This document shows positions 33,188 through 48,944 of a stretch of DNA of 64,000 bases, one piece after another (within the stretch, counting starts at the first letter, position 1; each line of letters begins with the position of its first letter). A program made the translations under genes and the position numbers. This DNA is from Paralvinella palmiformis (taxonomy: Eukaryota; Annelida; Polychaeta; Terebellida; Alvinellidae). The notes beneath the pieces are model-generated. The model worked only from the letters and a program-made list of their open reading frames with translations, did not search any database and had not been told where the DNA came from. The stretch is from assembly GCA_025642065.1 (NCBI GenBank), contig JAODUP010000548.1, positions 198,501 to 262,500 on the forward strand, read 5' to 3'.

Positions 33188-33365
33188 GGGCGCCTCCATG
33201 GTCTAACTGAGAACGCGGTTGGCCACAGATCAATAACACATGGGTTCAAACCCCTGTTGGGCTATGTTAGAAGGGTGTTTCATCTTTCACTTCGCCCAAT
33301 TACCTTTGGAGGTTGCTCGGCCATTTAGCCTATCTTGTGCACAAAAGTGGCCGTAAAACACTAAT
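33188..33365 (+). mobile_element. SINE family A, GGTTGGCC subfamily
   Basis: Head GGGCGCCTCCATGGTCTAAC, then GCGGTTGGCCACAGATC, B box GGGTTCAAACCCC, body GAAGGGTGTTTCATCTTTC and an end in GTGGCCGTAAAACACTAAT. A (TA)n run sits at its 5' edge and obscures any target duplication. Confidence 0.85.
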
Positions 33366-34168
33366 AGTTACATTCTAGAGCTGTATATTCCGTGCACTAT
33401 TTGCGTCGTTGGAGGCAAGCCGTTTAAGTGTTTAAATGACTGTAGCAGACACAGTACGCTCTTAAAGCATGTACTCCTGACTCAGGAATAGAAACACTGC
33501 ATCGCATCTCGAGCGGTGGCATTGGACACAGCTCGTGTGGTTGGTGTATTTTATATAACAAGTTTAGTTGTATATATAATTCACCTTAGTTGTTTGTGGG
33601 AAAAGAATTATCTTTCCTATGTCCAGTTATGTCCAGTTTGTACTGTGACATTCAAGATTAGCTCTAATCTGCTTGTCATAAATAACATTTAAGAACTACA
33701 ATAGTTAGAATAGCATAAATACGCGACGACGCGCTAATACGGCCTCCTTCAGCGCAGATGTCAGTCTTTTAATAGCAATTAAGCTAAACAGTTTTAATAG
33801 TAGTCGCTTCATGACGCCTGCCCGTTGTAAACACTGATCTTTGAAGACAGTGACAATTGGGTTATATAGTTTATATAGTATTGCTTGAAAAATAGCTATA
33901 AATAGGGCTGCTTAGATAATTAAGCTAAACATTCTCACTACTGCCGTGATCTGACTTGGGTGTTTTACACCCAAACTCCACAGCTGTAGGTGATTCGCAT
34001 TTTAATTTTGCTTGGCGGCTTAGGGACTGGTGAGACATTACACATGTCTCAGCAAGAAAAGTCGCCACTCTGGATTCAGTCCCCTGAAGAAACGTCCAGA
34101 GTTTGAATTCACGGTTCGAGATTCTCTGTGCCTGTGCCTTATTATACACAGCTAAAACACACACACAT

Positions 34169-34224
<56 letters not shown>

Positions 34225-34365
34225 GACATCAATGTATTAATCACGTCGTCAATAACCATAATTATACAACAAGTAGTGATTCATAAATACAATACAAACT
34301 AATTAAAGATTATATTTGATAGATTCTACAGTAAAATTCAGTTAGTTAGATTATATTATGATATT
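33366..34365. other. No gene recognised; (CA)n/(TA)n at 34158-34223
   Basis: Unique sequence ending in a compound dinucleotide repeat. An 83-codon minus frame is partly repeat and is not supported. Confidence 0.6.
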
Positions 34366-34589
34366 TTGTCGCATCATCCTTAAAACACGACAACTATCTT
34401 TGTTAACGATATCGGAGTGAGGCACTGACCACAAAAGGGACAACTCAATCAGGAAGTTTTATCTGAGAAAACAGAGCACCGACTATCTAATAGATAAAAC
34501 TGGACCATCTATTTGCTTCTTCTTTTATTAGAGCCTAGGATCGAGAAAAGAAGACTTAAGACAGCAGAAAGAAGGAAATCTTCCTTACT

Positions 34590-34840
34590 TCAGGAGGTCA
34601 TGTCGGATTAAGGACAGAGTACTGCATCCTGTACCTGTATTCTTCTTCCGGTTAAGTTTGTTTATACCATATACAGGTGCGTAGACACCGGCGTAAACAG
34701 GGGAACAGGGACGAAGGACGTAATATTCCGAGAGGCGACTGTCTAGGGAAATAAATCCCACAAACGCGGACATGGGCCAGATCCGAACCCACGGTCTGAA
34801 TGCTTGCAGCGCAGAGCTCTAACATCGCAACACCCGGATA
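34590..34840 (-). mobile_element. Probable tRNA-derived SINE relic (third type)
   Basis: The minus strand starts TCCGGGTGTTGCGATGTTAG, has a B-box-like GGGTTCGGATC, then GTTTGTGGGATTTATTTCCC and a 150-bp body. The tRNA-like head and layout fit a SINE. I found no target duplication. Confidence 0.5.
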
Positions 34841-35025
34841 TTACCCTTGACATGTCCTAGTTAATATAGTTAATATTTTCATATTTTATCAACCAGAAAG
34901 AAAAATATTGAAAGACGTTTAGGGAGAGATATGAGTGTATAAGTATATATGTATAAGTTGGTATCTTTAGAAGGAAGCTATTGTTTGTATGCTTCTATGA
35001 GAAATATACTGTTTTATTATATTTG

Positions 35026-35091
<66 letters not shown>

Positions 35092-36100
35092 TTGGGTGTG
35101 TGCGTACGTACATGCGAGTGTTTGTGTGTGTACGTGTATGTATGTGTGTGTTGTTTGTTCACTCAACCGTTGTTTATTCTCCGCATTTGTCTAACCCAAA
35201 AGTATAGAGATGGGGCTACTCCAAAGTCTATAGAGAAATGATATAATAAGGTCGAAGCCTTTTATTGGTGAATGAAACATTTCACAAACACTGGAATCGG
35301 CACACTGTTTTCAGCACCGCGGACGTGCCATGTTCAACACAGAGTAATATGGCTAATGTAACATCAATCAGTCGTTACCTCAGTTCCTAATTCCATATTA
35401 GTCATATTAATACTTGCCCGGTTTTTGCAAGATTACAATTTATTACAAGAAAATCATCGCCGTCATATGATATTGTAGAGTTTGTTGATCAAGATATAAT
35501 GATATAAAACGATGGATGTCTAGTTCTAGGTAATCAGCATGAATACTTCAATAAGCCGAATCATTATGTGCTCCTAATAATAACCTTTTGTTGATAATAA
35601 ATATAACTTTTATCATATTGTTTAAAAGATTTTCAGTTCTTTGTGAATCTGGAAATATCTCATTGGTTGTATGGGAGGCTTGAAATATAACAATCAACCG
35701 ACCAGCCAGCCAACTAGCCAGCCATCATACCAAAAAAAAAAACCCAGCTAAGTAACCAATTAATCAATCAACAAACCAATCAATTGATCAATCACTTAGT
35801 CAATCAAACAATACAACTATCAATCAATAAATCAATCAACCATTGAGTCAATCAGTCAATCAATTGAGTAACTATCTATTTAACTAACTCAATCACTGAC
35901 TAAATAAGAAACGGATTGATGAACCAATCAACCAATCAACCAACCAATTAACTAAGATTAACGGACAGATTAAACAAACAAACAATAAACAGAGGATTAA
36001 TCCGAAAGGTTCGTTGAAAATATAATTATCATTTGTCGTTTCATTCTACGACAAAGGTAAAATCAACATCATATCAGCTTTATTAGTAGATACTAGTACC
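34841..36100. other. (TA)n/(GT)n repeat and CAAT-rich degenerate repeat
   Basis: (TA)n then (GT)n at 35028-35150. From about 35700 to 35990 there is a loose array of CAATCAATCAACCAA-type words, an eroded tetranucleotide repeat. No gene. Confidence 0.7.
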
Positions 36101-37500
36101 CCCCCCCCCCCCTCTTCCTCCTCCGACCATTATTAAACGAGCTATCGTATGTTTGGCATCACACGAGCTTCGTGATGTATGCCAGTGTCACGAAGGGAAT
36201 AGGGACGATTTGTTAACACCCGAACGGCACCCCTGGGCGACAATACAAGACTTGGCCCGGGGTCGTTCGTTTTGGTTCCCCGTTCCATATTTTCCCCCCC
36301 CCCCCCAGGGACATCGGGTCTACGACACGGAAATAATCCGGCGATTCGTCTCTCGACGACTTCCGCTTAGTTTGGCGTCGTCGCATTACCGGATCATCAG
36401 CTCGCTACGCACGCTTCCCATCAGCTGATGGAAGTCTGAGCTAACGGGAGTTGGATGGCCAACAATCCCTGCCGTCTTCTGTACAATTGTCTGGATTCTA
36501 ACACCGTACACGGGTGGGGGGTGTTGAGAAGGGGATTCCGTGGCAAACGGTCGTCATTTGGTTAAATTTGATCCCGTCTAGCCGTCATGTTTAACACTGA
36601 TCCGAGTTTCCGGCTGCGGAGCGACACCTAACCACGGAGGGACTCTCTTATTTTGGCTGCAGATGGCGGAAATGATTAGATTCGAGTGCGACAAGTTTTC
36701 CTCGGAGAAGGACGACCATTTGTTGCCGCCTCTTATCATCAGAGGGCGCTATTTACCGACCGACTGACGGACAATTGCGGGGGTGTCTTTAGCGAAGATG
36801 AATCGCTTAGTTAAGTGGGTGGGTGGGTTGGTGGAAGAGTTTAGTAGCCGAATGAACTTCTAAGCCCAACACTGCCCCCACCCCCGGCGTAGACAATGGG
36901 CCAAAAAGGAAGCCCGGGAACAGGAAAATTGCGGAGGCGGTTCGCTGGTCTGAAACTGACGTCAGAAATACTTTTGTTTGCGTTGATGATCACGTGACGT
37001 TCGACTGCAGACCAAGTTCTGAAAGTTTTTTCCGCGATCACTTTTTAAGGCGATTGTTCGTACAATAGAATAGAAATGCCAATACGGGAAGCTATACAGC
37101 ACAACGTTCTGGAATGCGAATTAAAACAATCAAATACAACTAAATACAATCAAATACAATCAAATACAACTAAATACAATCAAATACAATCAAATACAAT
37201 AAAATACCGCCCATCAGAAAACAATATCACGCCATAGTTGTGACTTTCAATCGGCAAATCATTGGCGTCAAACGAATTTAATAATCAGACGAGAACAGTT
37301 GAGAGTAAGGGGGGGGGAGAGACAGAGGACACATCATTAATACTTCTCCTACAGATTAATACAAAAACTCAGCACATTTTAATAATTACTGTCATCCCGT
37401 AATTCGGATTGGATCCAGAATAATAATAGATTAGTTAAGGACAACAACACCAAGGGCAATGACTGGTATCGTATGTTTACACGTGCAAGTACGAGCGCCC
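36100..37500. other. CpG-richer non-coding sequence
   Basis: Visibly richer in CG dinucleotides than the first 30 kb, with runs of C or G (36095-36112, 36295-36306) and a CAATCAAATACAACTAAATA repeat at 37128-37206. No coding signal. It may be regulatory or simply unmethylated. Confidence 0.5.
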
Positions 37501-37833
37501 GCGCGCGCGTGTGTGTCTGTGTTCAATTTAATTCATTTGTCCGTCTGTCATTTTGTTTGTTTGTTTGTTTAGAAAAATTCAATTAAATGTCAGCCATATA
37601 TTTTCTGTGTTGTCTGTTTAGTGTCTGTGATGTGCTTTATCTGTGTTGCGTTTGTGATGTGTTCTCTATCTGTATTGTGGGGGTCTGTGTTGAGTTTGTG
37701 CTGTAGTTGCAATATAGTATGTGGTGTCTGTCTTGTGTTCCGTGGTGTTTCGGTGTTGTATTTGTGTCGCGTTGTGTCTGTGTGGTGGCTGCGATGTGTT
37801 GTGTGGTAATTCTGATGTGTTGTGTCTGCGTTG

Positions 37834-37960
37834 TGTCTGTGTCGTAACTGTCATGTCATCTTGTTGTGTCTGTGTCGTAAATGTCATGTCATCTTGTTGT
37901 GTCTGTGTCGTAGCTGTCATGTCATCTTGTTGTGAGTGTGTCGTAGCTGTTATCTCATCT
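37834..37960. repeat. 33-bp tandem repeat
   Basis: Nearly four copies of a 33-bp unit containing CTGTCATGTCATCTTGTTGT. It lies in a 330-bp stretch of GTGTTGTGTCTG-like degenerate repeats (37610-37960) that gives long frames on both strands. Confidence 0.85.
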
Positions 37961-38151
37961 TGTGGTGTCTGTATTGAGTCTGTGTTATATATGCTTCGTG
38001 TTCTGGCTATTTCTACTTTGAGTTACTACATCCCTACACAAGTTGGTGTCTGCTGAAGACATTTTGTCAAATTATCTCTGTCCCTTAGTGATATTATAGT
38101 CAGATTCTTATTTCGCAGCTGATGATGTTTCTTCATTAAGTTGATGACAAA

Positions 38152-38152
<1 letters not shown>

Positions 38153-38237
<85 letters not shown>

Positions 38238-38270
38238 GAGATAGATAGATAGATAGAAGGACATAGATCT

Positions 38271-38327
<57 letters not shown>

Positions 38328-38371
38328 TAGATAGATAGATAGATAGATAGAAGAGAGAGAGATAGTGTATG

Positions 38372-38442
<71 letters not shown>
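38153..38442. repeat. Compound (TA)n, (GA)n, (GATA)n, (GT)n microsatellite
   Basis: Four simple repeats in succession over 290 bp. The histidine/threonine and serine/isoleucine open frames here are artefacts of the repeats. Confidence 0.95.
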
Positions 38443-38444
<2 letters not shown>

Positions 38445-39153
38445 TTTAGACAAGTCTGTTGTAATATAAATGTAACATTTTGTGATATTTATGTATCTTA
38501 ACGTAATTGATAGATGGTCAAATTCACAATTTAGCCAAATGTCTTATTTTGTCGTTGATGTGATTATCCCTGGGAGAAGCAGACACAATCTCAGGTAAAT
38601 ATCAGACGCTAAACCGATGATGATGGTGATGATAATGATGATGATGATTGTGTAAATTATATCAAGCATTAACGGCTCTATACAATTAAACTGTTAAATT
38701 GTAATGTGGTTGATTAAACGTGTTAAGAAACATCGGAGTTAAACTGACACGAATTAAAATTATTATTTACTAGAATGGTCGAGGAATGAGGAACCGTTTC
38801 TTTAGTTACCATTCCTCAGATGGAACTAGAGACGTTTCGGTGTTTAGAATGTCAGAGTTAATGAATGGTTTTATGGAGATAGATGTGTACAATGTAATTA
38901 GACAAACCCTTTTTTCTGAGGTGATTTAAAAAAATACAGAAGACGCGAGTGAGAAATGACGCGGACGAGTGGTACAAGACGTGACAGATTAAATCGGGGG
39001 ATTACTCGTTTTCTATCTGATACTGAGTGGAGTAAATGTTCGACATCTAATACGACCCACACTTGAAGCGTATCCAAATAAACAATATTAATGATTCTAA
39101 TATCGAATTTACTATTTAGCTGACGCTGTGCGATAATGGAATACTGATCCAGG

Positions 39154-39345
39154 GTTGATGATGATGATTGGTGTTTTACGGCCAGTTTTGTGGACAAGAT
39201 AGGCTAAATGGGCCGAGCGACTTCCAAAACAAATGAGGCGAAGTCAAAGATGAAACACCCTTCAGATATACCCACGCCGAGATTCCAACTCAGATGGTAG
39301 TAATGTGTGATCCAACACGCTACCAGTTAGACAATGGATGCGCCC
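39154..39345 (-). mobile_element. SINE family A with 10-bp target duplication
   Basis: The full head (GGGCGCATCCATTGTCTAAC on the minus strand), body and CATCAT tail are present. The direct repeats CTGATCCAGG at 39144-39153 and CTGATCTAGG at 39346-39355 differ by one base. Confidence 0.85.
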
Positions 39346-39355
39346 CTGATCTAGG

Positions 39356-42680
<3,325 letters not shown>

Positions 42681-42681
42681 G

Positions 42682-42980
42682 GAAGCCCAGAAAACTTGAA
42701 GCCCAGAAAACATGAAGCCCTGAAAACTTGAAGCCCAGAAAACTTGAAGCCCAGAAAACATGAAGCCTAGAAAACATGAAGCCCAGAAAACTTGAAGCCC
42801 AGAAAACTTGAAGCCTAGAAAACTTGAAGCCCAGAAAACTTGAAGCCCAGAAAACTTGAAGCCCAGAAAACTTGAAGCCCAGAAAACTTGAAGCCCAGAA
42901 AACATGAAGCCTAGAAAACTTGAAGCCCAGAAAACTTGAAGTCCAGAAACTTGAAGCCCAGAAAACTTGAAGCTCAGAAA
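42682..42980. repeat. 16-bp minisatellite
   Basis: About nineteen copies of a 16-bp unit, GAAGCCCAGAAAACTT, with variants CCTAG, ACAT and one 15-bp copy. Because three units equal 48 bases, the minus strand stays open in more than one frame, giving repeated FWASSFLGFKFSGLQV. Confidence 0.95.
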
Positions 42981-44340
42981 AGTTCGACAAAAGTTCGGAA
43001 TAAATACCATCAGCCATCAAATGAAAAAGTATCTAATCCATTCGTGTGTAATAAATGAGATCGTTGACGATCCCTATTGGTACTTTATGCTAAGTCTTCT
43101 CGCCACTACTTTCCTCCTATAGAAGAACAACGTCAGTGTCGTTGGATCTTTGACAGTGATCGTACATAGCAGATGGGACAGAAGACGAGCAGAAAGCCAT
43201 CTCCGCTAATCATCGACGCCAAGAGCGATATTAACTAACACGGGAAAGGCGTTATCTTGTCAATATTTCTACATTTGGCCGATAGACGTCGGGATATGTT
43301 ATAATCATATCAGATCTGTCCCATTAATTGATCAACATTCGAGTCACGGATCGCCAACGATAAAGACGTTAAGTGAACGAACGAACGAACGAACGAACGA
43401 ACGTCCGTCTGTAGTGATGCTTGTTAACAGAACAATACTTGGACTACAACAAGTCCTTCGACGGGTAAGTCAATAATCACGCCGTCGGAACTAACCGCAT
43501 TACGCTGAATATGACACCAGAGCTGAGACATTTCACAATCGGGGAATAATTTTCAACCACTGCGCCATTTTTTGCCCGTTTTCAGCGCAATCCAATCGTA
43601 CCACGTGACGGATGACGTTGACGAATAACGTAACGTTGATTTGTCCGGGTTTATTTCTCGCGTCGCCCGGCATAATTAATCGTATTAGGAAATGATTGAC
43701 TTAACTCATCGTATCTCAGACGTCTGCAGTTTGTTAGGAGGAAGTGCCTTACTTCGACTTTTTTGTTTAAAACCGAAGCGAACGTGGTCCTCTCAGCGTG
43801 TTCCCCGAGGAAAAGCAACTGCACCATTCGACGCGAGGATGGCATGAAGTAGGGGGCGAAAGTACTCATCGACGTCTAGTCGTAAGTAAATTACCAGTAA
43901 ATGTACGATTTGTGGAACATCGGAGGAATGCGAGAAAAATGCATCAAATGGCATTTACCAAGTGGTCCATCAACCGGGTTGGGTAGTCTCCTCCGCGATG
44001 CCAGATGTTAATACGGACGGCAGTAAGTTGGATGTTTTCTGGTTCTCTTTACCGTTAGAGAAACATTTGTTAGCGGATTATCTAGCGGCGGCCGAAGCAT
44101 TACAATTGATAGATGCATCGTCTGAGCATATCTTTTTCTGGTAATCCGATTAACTAGATAATTGAGTTAATCTTATCATTACCATAACACGCCAACTGGA
44201 ACTGTACATCACTTGTCTTCGGCACACGTTTATTGGAAGTGAGTGAGGGATGGTCAATGGGAGAGATGGGTGGATGGATGGATGGACTAATTGAAAGGTG
44301 AATATACAAACAGACTGATGGATAAATGCGCGGAGGTGAG
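42981..44340. other. CpG-richer non-coding sequence
   Basis: No gene recognised. A (GAAC)n run lies at 43376-43403. Short frames near 43650-44144 lie on both strands and resemble nothing I know. Confidence 0.5.
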
Positions 44341-44390
44341 ATAGAGATATATTTAGAGATAGATAGATAGCTAGATAGATAGATAGATAA

Positions 44391-44459
<69 letters not shown>

Positions 44460-44462
44460 GAG
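44341..44462. repeat. (GATA)n microsatellite
   Basis: A long GATA run immediately outside the left arm of the inverted-repeat element at 44479. Confidence 0.95.
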
Positions 44463-44478
44463 GGGAATATACAAATAC

Positions 44479-45424
44479 GTAGGTCCCGGCCATTAAGCCG
44501 ATGACAGTTTTTAGGCCTAAAACATCATGATTTATGGTGTTACCGTCCAATAAGTCGACCTCAAAATCTTTTTCCTGTAATATTTCCAGCCCAGGTAACG
44601 TTTTGAACACAGAAAATAATTTTGTTTTCATAATTCGTTATTCATACCAATGTATTTGGTATAGATCTACTGTCAATAGATCAAGGTAAATTATAATCAT
44701 CATTTACACAAACTGTTAGCGCATACGTAGGACATCAAACTTAAATTAGCGGTCTGATTAAAAATGCAATGAACCGTATTGTGATATTGTGATATTGTGA
44801 ATTACTACTGAGCCTTTGATGGTACATCATTTTGGTCACTAACGCGGCAATAACCAAGACAATGTAATTGTAAATTACTGGTATATGAGGTCAGTTAGTA
44901 ACTATAACTCTCTATTGAAAATTAATTAATTAATCAGTAATTATCCTGTTATTAATATAAATATGCCCATACAAAATATGTATATGGGGTCACCCTAATC
45001 ATAATTATGCCGCCAAACGAATGATGAGATAACGCTCTTGGGTACAGGATGTCTTGGGTACGAGTTGTCTTGTTACGCGCTGCCTTCGTGAAATGCGCTA
45101 CTGAGTCAAACAACGTTTATCCATAATTACACAAATCAGATAATTCTACTTATAAATATTGATTTTCATTATAAAGCCATGTATAATTATCATCAACTTG
45201 TTTCACTTCTATTTTCACTCCATAACTGCATGAGTTTAAATCAAAATAACGATTAATGTCCGTTTGCATCTAGATCTAGACTAGGCGGCTGCTAACACAT
45301 TGAAAAATTTCTCTGGATGATTGGATTTCTTGACACTGAAATAGCACCGTTATTAAGCCGACCCCCCAAAATAAGGGTCAAAATCTTGACACAAAGTCTC
45401 GGCTTAATGGCCGGGACCTACGGT
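44479..45424. mobile_element. Possible DNA transposon or MITE with about 24-bp terminal inverted repeats
   Basis: GTAGGTCCCGGCCATTAAGC at 44480-44499 (arm continuing CGA) is found inverted at about 45399-45421 (TCGGCTTAATGGCCGGGACC then TAC). A related ATTAAGCCGACC...TCAAAATCTT motif occurs just inside the right end, and a diverged AATAAGTCGACCTCAAAATC just inside the left end, so subterminal repeats are present. The interior is non-coding. No clean target duplication was seen. GATA repeats flank it on both sides. Confidence 0.55.
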
Positions 45425-45435
45425 AGCTAGATAGC

Positions 45436-45470
<35 letters not shown>

Positions 45471-45527
45471 GTAGATAAATATATAGATAGATAGATAGAT
45501 AGAGTGAGAGTGAGAGAGAGAGAGAGA
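45424..45527. repeat. (GATA)n and (GA)n microsatellite
   Basis: GATA run immediately outside the right arm of the inverted-repeat element. Confidence 0.95.
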
Positions 45528-45703
45528 TGGACTTTCATCTTTCTAACACACTTAGTACAATAACCGATTCCTCTTTATTGGCAGGCGGTTGTTTTGTTCC
45601 AGCGTACCTATCGTGAGAAGCTCACTGGATAGTACCATGGAAGGAAGTGGTACTCATAAGACACGAACAAATTATAAACACCGTCTCATGGTATACACTC
45701 AAA

Positions 45704-45877
45704 ATGACCATTGTCATCCTAATGGCAATGGCCATGATAGGACAAAACACATCTGGATATCATAATGATTATCGTCTCTTTAATCTAGTCAACAGCGAAG
45801 GTGAAAATAAAGAGATAGTTATATTAGGTGATGGAGATTGCACAGGACATTTCCCCGTACGTTCAATAATAGAGTGA
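45704..45877 (+). CDS. Weak candidate small secreted peptide
   Basis: The 57-codon frame starts with a hydrophobic stretch after an ATG (MTIVILMAMAMIGQNTSG), which would serve as a signal peptide. A polar segment follows (YHNDYRLFNLVNSEGENK). A longer frame begins further 5' at 45647. No TATA box or family match was seen, and a hydrophobic start of this length can occur by chance. Confidence 0.2.
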   Translation: MTIVILMAMAMIGQNTSGYHNDYRLFNLVNSEGENKEIVILGDGDCTGHFPVRSIIE

Positions 45878-47012
45878 CGATTAACAACGAGAGGCGCCAT
45901 CGGTTCGAAACCGTAATTCTCTGCTCATCTTTCCGATGACCAGCAATAAAATGGCTATCCGGTTGAGGAAGAGGCATGACCTTGGATTGTTTGTCTAAAG
46001 TGATAATCTGAAATAATAACTTCCCTCCCCCCAAAGAGGTGAACATTTAACTGAACTGTTCAGGTTCATATACCAGACATAAAGTGTGAACGAGTTACAG
46101 CAGCTGGACAGGAAGCTTTAATCCATTACGTTTATCGCACATTACGGCTTAAATGCCTAATACGCGTTGGTCCACGAATGGTGTGCTAGGTGTAAATTCC
46201 TTCTAAATGTGGCCGAACAGACAGCCCATTGACGGTGGTAATGGTGTATTCGGACGACAGACCCATTACCTGTATCACACATTACCGTCAGCACTTTTAG
46301 GTGCTAACTAGCGGCCGCGTTGTCAATTATTAATAATGTTAATCAACCCACAGACAGACGACGAAATTACCGGTTAGCACCTATCTTCAGCCGGGATAGC
46401 TTTGTGGAGCGTGGGGTCTAGTGTACACTCAGCCACTTCGGGCTCCACCTCGCGGTCTAACCGCCGTGTTAAATACCCGGCATTCAGCTCACAAGTCCCG
46501 CTTCTTCTTCGCCGTGACGTCATTCACGTCGCTGTACAAGTAATTATATCGTCATTGCAGTCACATCAAACACGCAACTTGATAACACAGTTAGTGGCGC
46601 GGTCATTACTTCTGGTCATGTTATATTAGGATGTTGGTCTTCATTTCGGGACTGAATAGTCTTCTCCCCGGGACCGAAGGAATAGTCTTCACTCCGCCGG
46701 GGAGGGGAGGGTGGGGAGACGGGAGTTTCTGCGAGATTTAAGCGTCTAATTCGATAAAAGCTGAGTCGAGCTAAGGACAAAGGAAGCGAAATTCTCTTTA
46801 ATTAATTCCAATTTTCATGGTATTGGTCACTGTGTCCGAGGTACTTATAACTTGACGCTGATATGATTAATATGCTGAGGAGCTCGTCGAAGGCTACGTG
46901 TACGCTAATGTGGGAGATGTATGGATGTTGGCTGGCTTGATGGCGTAAAGGGATAGGATGTTACCGATGTTGTAAGTTGAGGCACGGTGACATACCGTTA
47001 ACAGATGTCGGC
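45878..47012. other. No recognisable gene
   Basis: Mixed, moderately CpG-rich sequence with short frames only. Confidence 0.5.
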
Positions 47013-47026
47013 CTATCCAAGGATAC

Positions 47027-47226
47027 GGGGCGCTTCCGTGGTCTAACGGTAGCGTGTTGGATCACAGCTCGCCACCACCCGTGTTCGAATATCAGCATGG
47101 GCATATCTGAAGGGTGTTTCATCTTTGACTTCGCTTCATTACCTTTGGGGGTCGCTCGGCCCATCTAGCCTACCATGTGCACAAAAGTGGCCGTAAAACA
47201 TCAATCATCACCATGATCATCATCAT
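47027..47226 (+). mobile_element. SINE family A with perfect 14-bp target duplication
   Basis: Head GGGCGCTTCCGTGGTCTAAC, GTGTTGGATCACAGCTC and B box GTGTTCGAATATC, followed by the body and a tail GTAAAACATCAATCATCACC. Direct repeats CTATCCAAGGATAC at 47013-47026 and 47227-47240 are identical. This copy gives the clearest ends of the family. Confidence 0.92.
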
Positions 47227-47279
47227 CTATCCAAGGATACAATCTCAGGTAGATTTAATAATCTATACAGATAGGCACT

Positions 47280-47281
<2 letters not shown>

Positions 47282-47318
<37 letters not shown>
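47282..47318. repeat. (TA)n microsatellite
   Basis: A pure TA run. Confidence 0.95.
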
Positions 47319-47319
<1 letters not shown>

Positions 47320-47801
47320 CAGACTAACAAATAGACAAACATACAGCCAGTCGAATGGACAAGATATTTGGAATGGATGGTGCATGACATTACTGAAATA
47401 AACCAGAAGCAACAAGTTTCTGATGATGTCTCATCTTTCTCTCGCTAGGATGGATGACTCGTGGCTGGATCAAATCGGGGATGGATGACCTGTTTGGCAC
47501 AGTTTAGATATATCATCGCTGATAATGGGCCGAAGAAAGTCGACGATCTACACATATTGATCAGAATTAGCCCATTAACAAGGCGGTAAATTGAATCGTA
47601 TAACATGGCCACGTTTGACCTTGGGCAGCTGCCTTCTCTTGTATTACACATCCGTTGAGCTCATTATAAACCTTACAGGGCAGGCGGGGCCCCCGTTAAC
47701 AGCGGTCGGTCGGACACGCACGCACGCACACGCACCCACCGACCCACCCACGCGCGCGCACACACACACATATAATATAGAGTGCGCACATACATATACA
47801 G

Positions 47802-47983
47802 GGCGGGGCGCCTCCGTGGTCTAGCGGTAGCGTGTTGGACCACAGATTACTACCACCCATGTTCGAATCTGGGCGTGGGCATATCTGAATGGTTGTTTCA
47901 TCTTTGACTTCGCTTCATTACCGTTGGAGGTTGCTCGGCCCATTATACCTACCATGTGCCCAAAATGGCCGTAAAACATCATC
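47802..47983 (+). mobile_element. SINE family A with 9-bp target duplication
   Basis: Head CGCCTCCGTGGTCTAGCGGT, GTGTTGGACCACAGATTAC and B box TGTTCGAATCTGG, followed by the body and GTAAAACATCAT. CATATACAG is repeated at 47793-47801 and 47984-47992. Confidence 0.88.
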
Positions 47984-47992
47984 CATATACAG

Positions 47993-48890
47993 ACATAGCC
48001 TGGCAGCCCAATGCGCAGTAGTAATAGGACATTACATGTCTCGGTATCGATTTTTGACGATTGATGATTCCTCTGTCTTATCACGCCCTGACCATCGCAG
48101 ACAGGGTGACATAATTCACATTGTAGAAAACTAGATTATAGAGGGGCCGCCTTTGGCCCTCTAAACACATCATCATGGTCCAGTCGTACACTTGGAGAAC
48201 ACGGCCGTTTAGCCACCGATGGTGTGAGCTGGCCTTTGACCCGAGCTTATTTACTGAGACTCTAAGTTTCGCCGAGTACAACGAACTGGACAGGGTTAAG
48301 ACGATTTGCCTCGGCCATAACAAAGGCCATTGTCGTCGGCTAGGACAACGACTGGCTTATTACTCGAGATATATCAACTCGTTTGGGTTCGTAGCGCCGA
48401 CGAGAGAACGATTGGCCTAAGAATGGCCTCGTCCCGTCAGCTTCGGGATAGAGTGGGCGTTAATAATTAAATAGAGACGGCAGAGACGCGTGAACTAATG
48501 ACCTATGGGGCTGCGGAAAGGCGATAAATAGTGTTTACCCTGTCAGAAAATCGCCTCGGTCGATGTGCAATAAATAACGGGCGAAAAGAGAAATTTCGTC
48601 GGCTTCCGGAAACCGAAGTAGACAGATCCCCGCCCATCTTCGTGGCAGTTCGTGATGACGGGATGGACCACACGCAGACAGACTTCTGGGAACGAAGCTA
48701 CGCGGGGTTCCATAGCGCTATAACAACAAACAAACAAAAACCATTGAAAACGAGATCCTGGCAAACGGAATGGGGGCTTCTGACGTCATCCAATTGGCTC
48801 ATCCGGAGCTATGGTGAAGAGAAAATATTAATTAGGGCACTGGCTCTTCGTACTAATCTCCACCAATACATCATCCAATTTTTCGGCTAT

Positions 48891-48944
<54 letters not shown>

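Noticed and set aside
38190..38453. HTHTHT / SIYLSIYL open frame, and similar frames at 35 kb, 41.5 kb, 50.7 kb and 52 kb
   Set aside because: Pure translations of dinucleotide and tetranucleotide microsatellites.
47027..47110. Functional tRNA genes at the family A heads
   Set aside because: All copies continue into the same SINE body and tail and differ in the stem positions.
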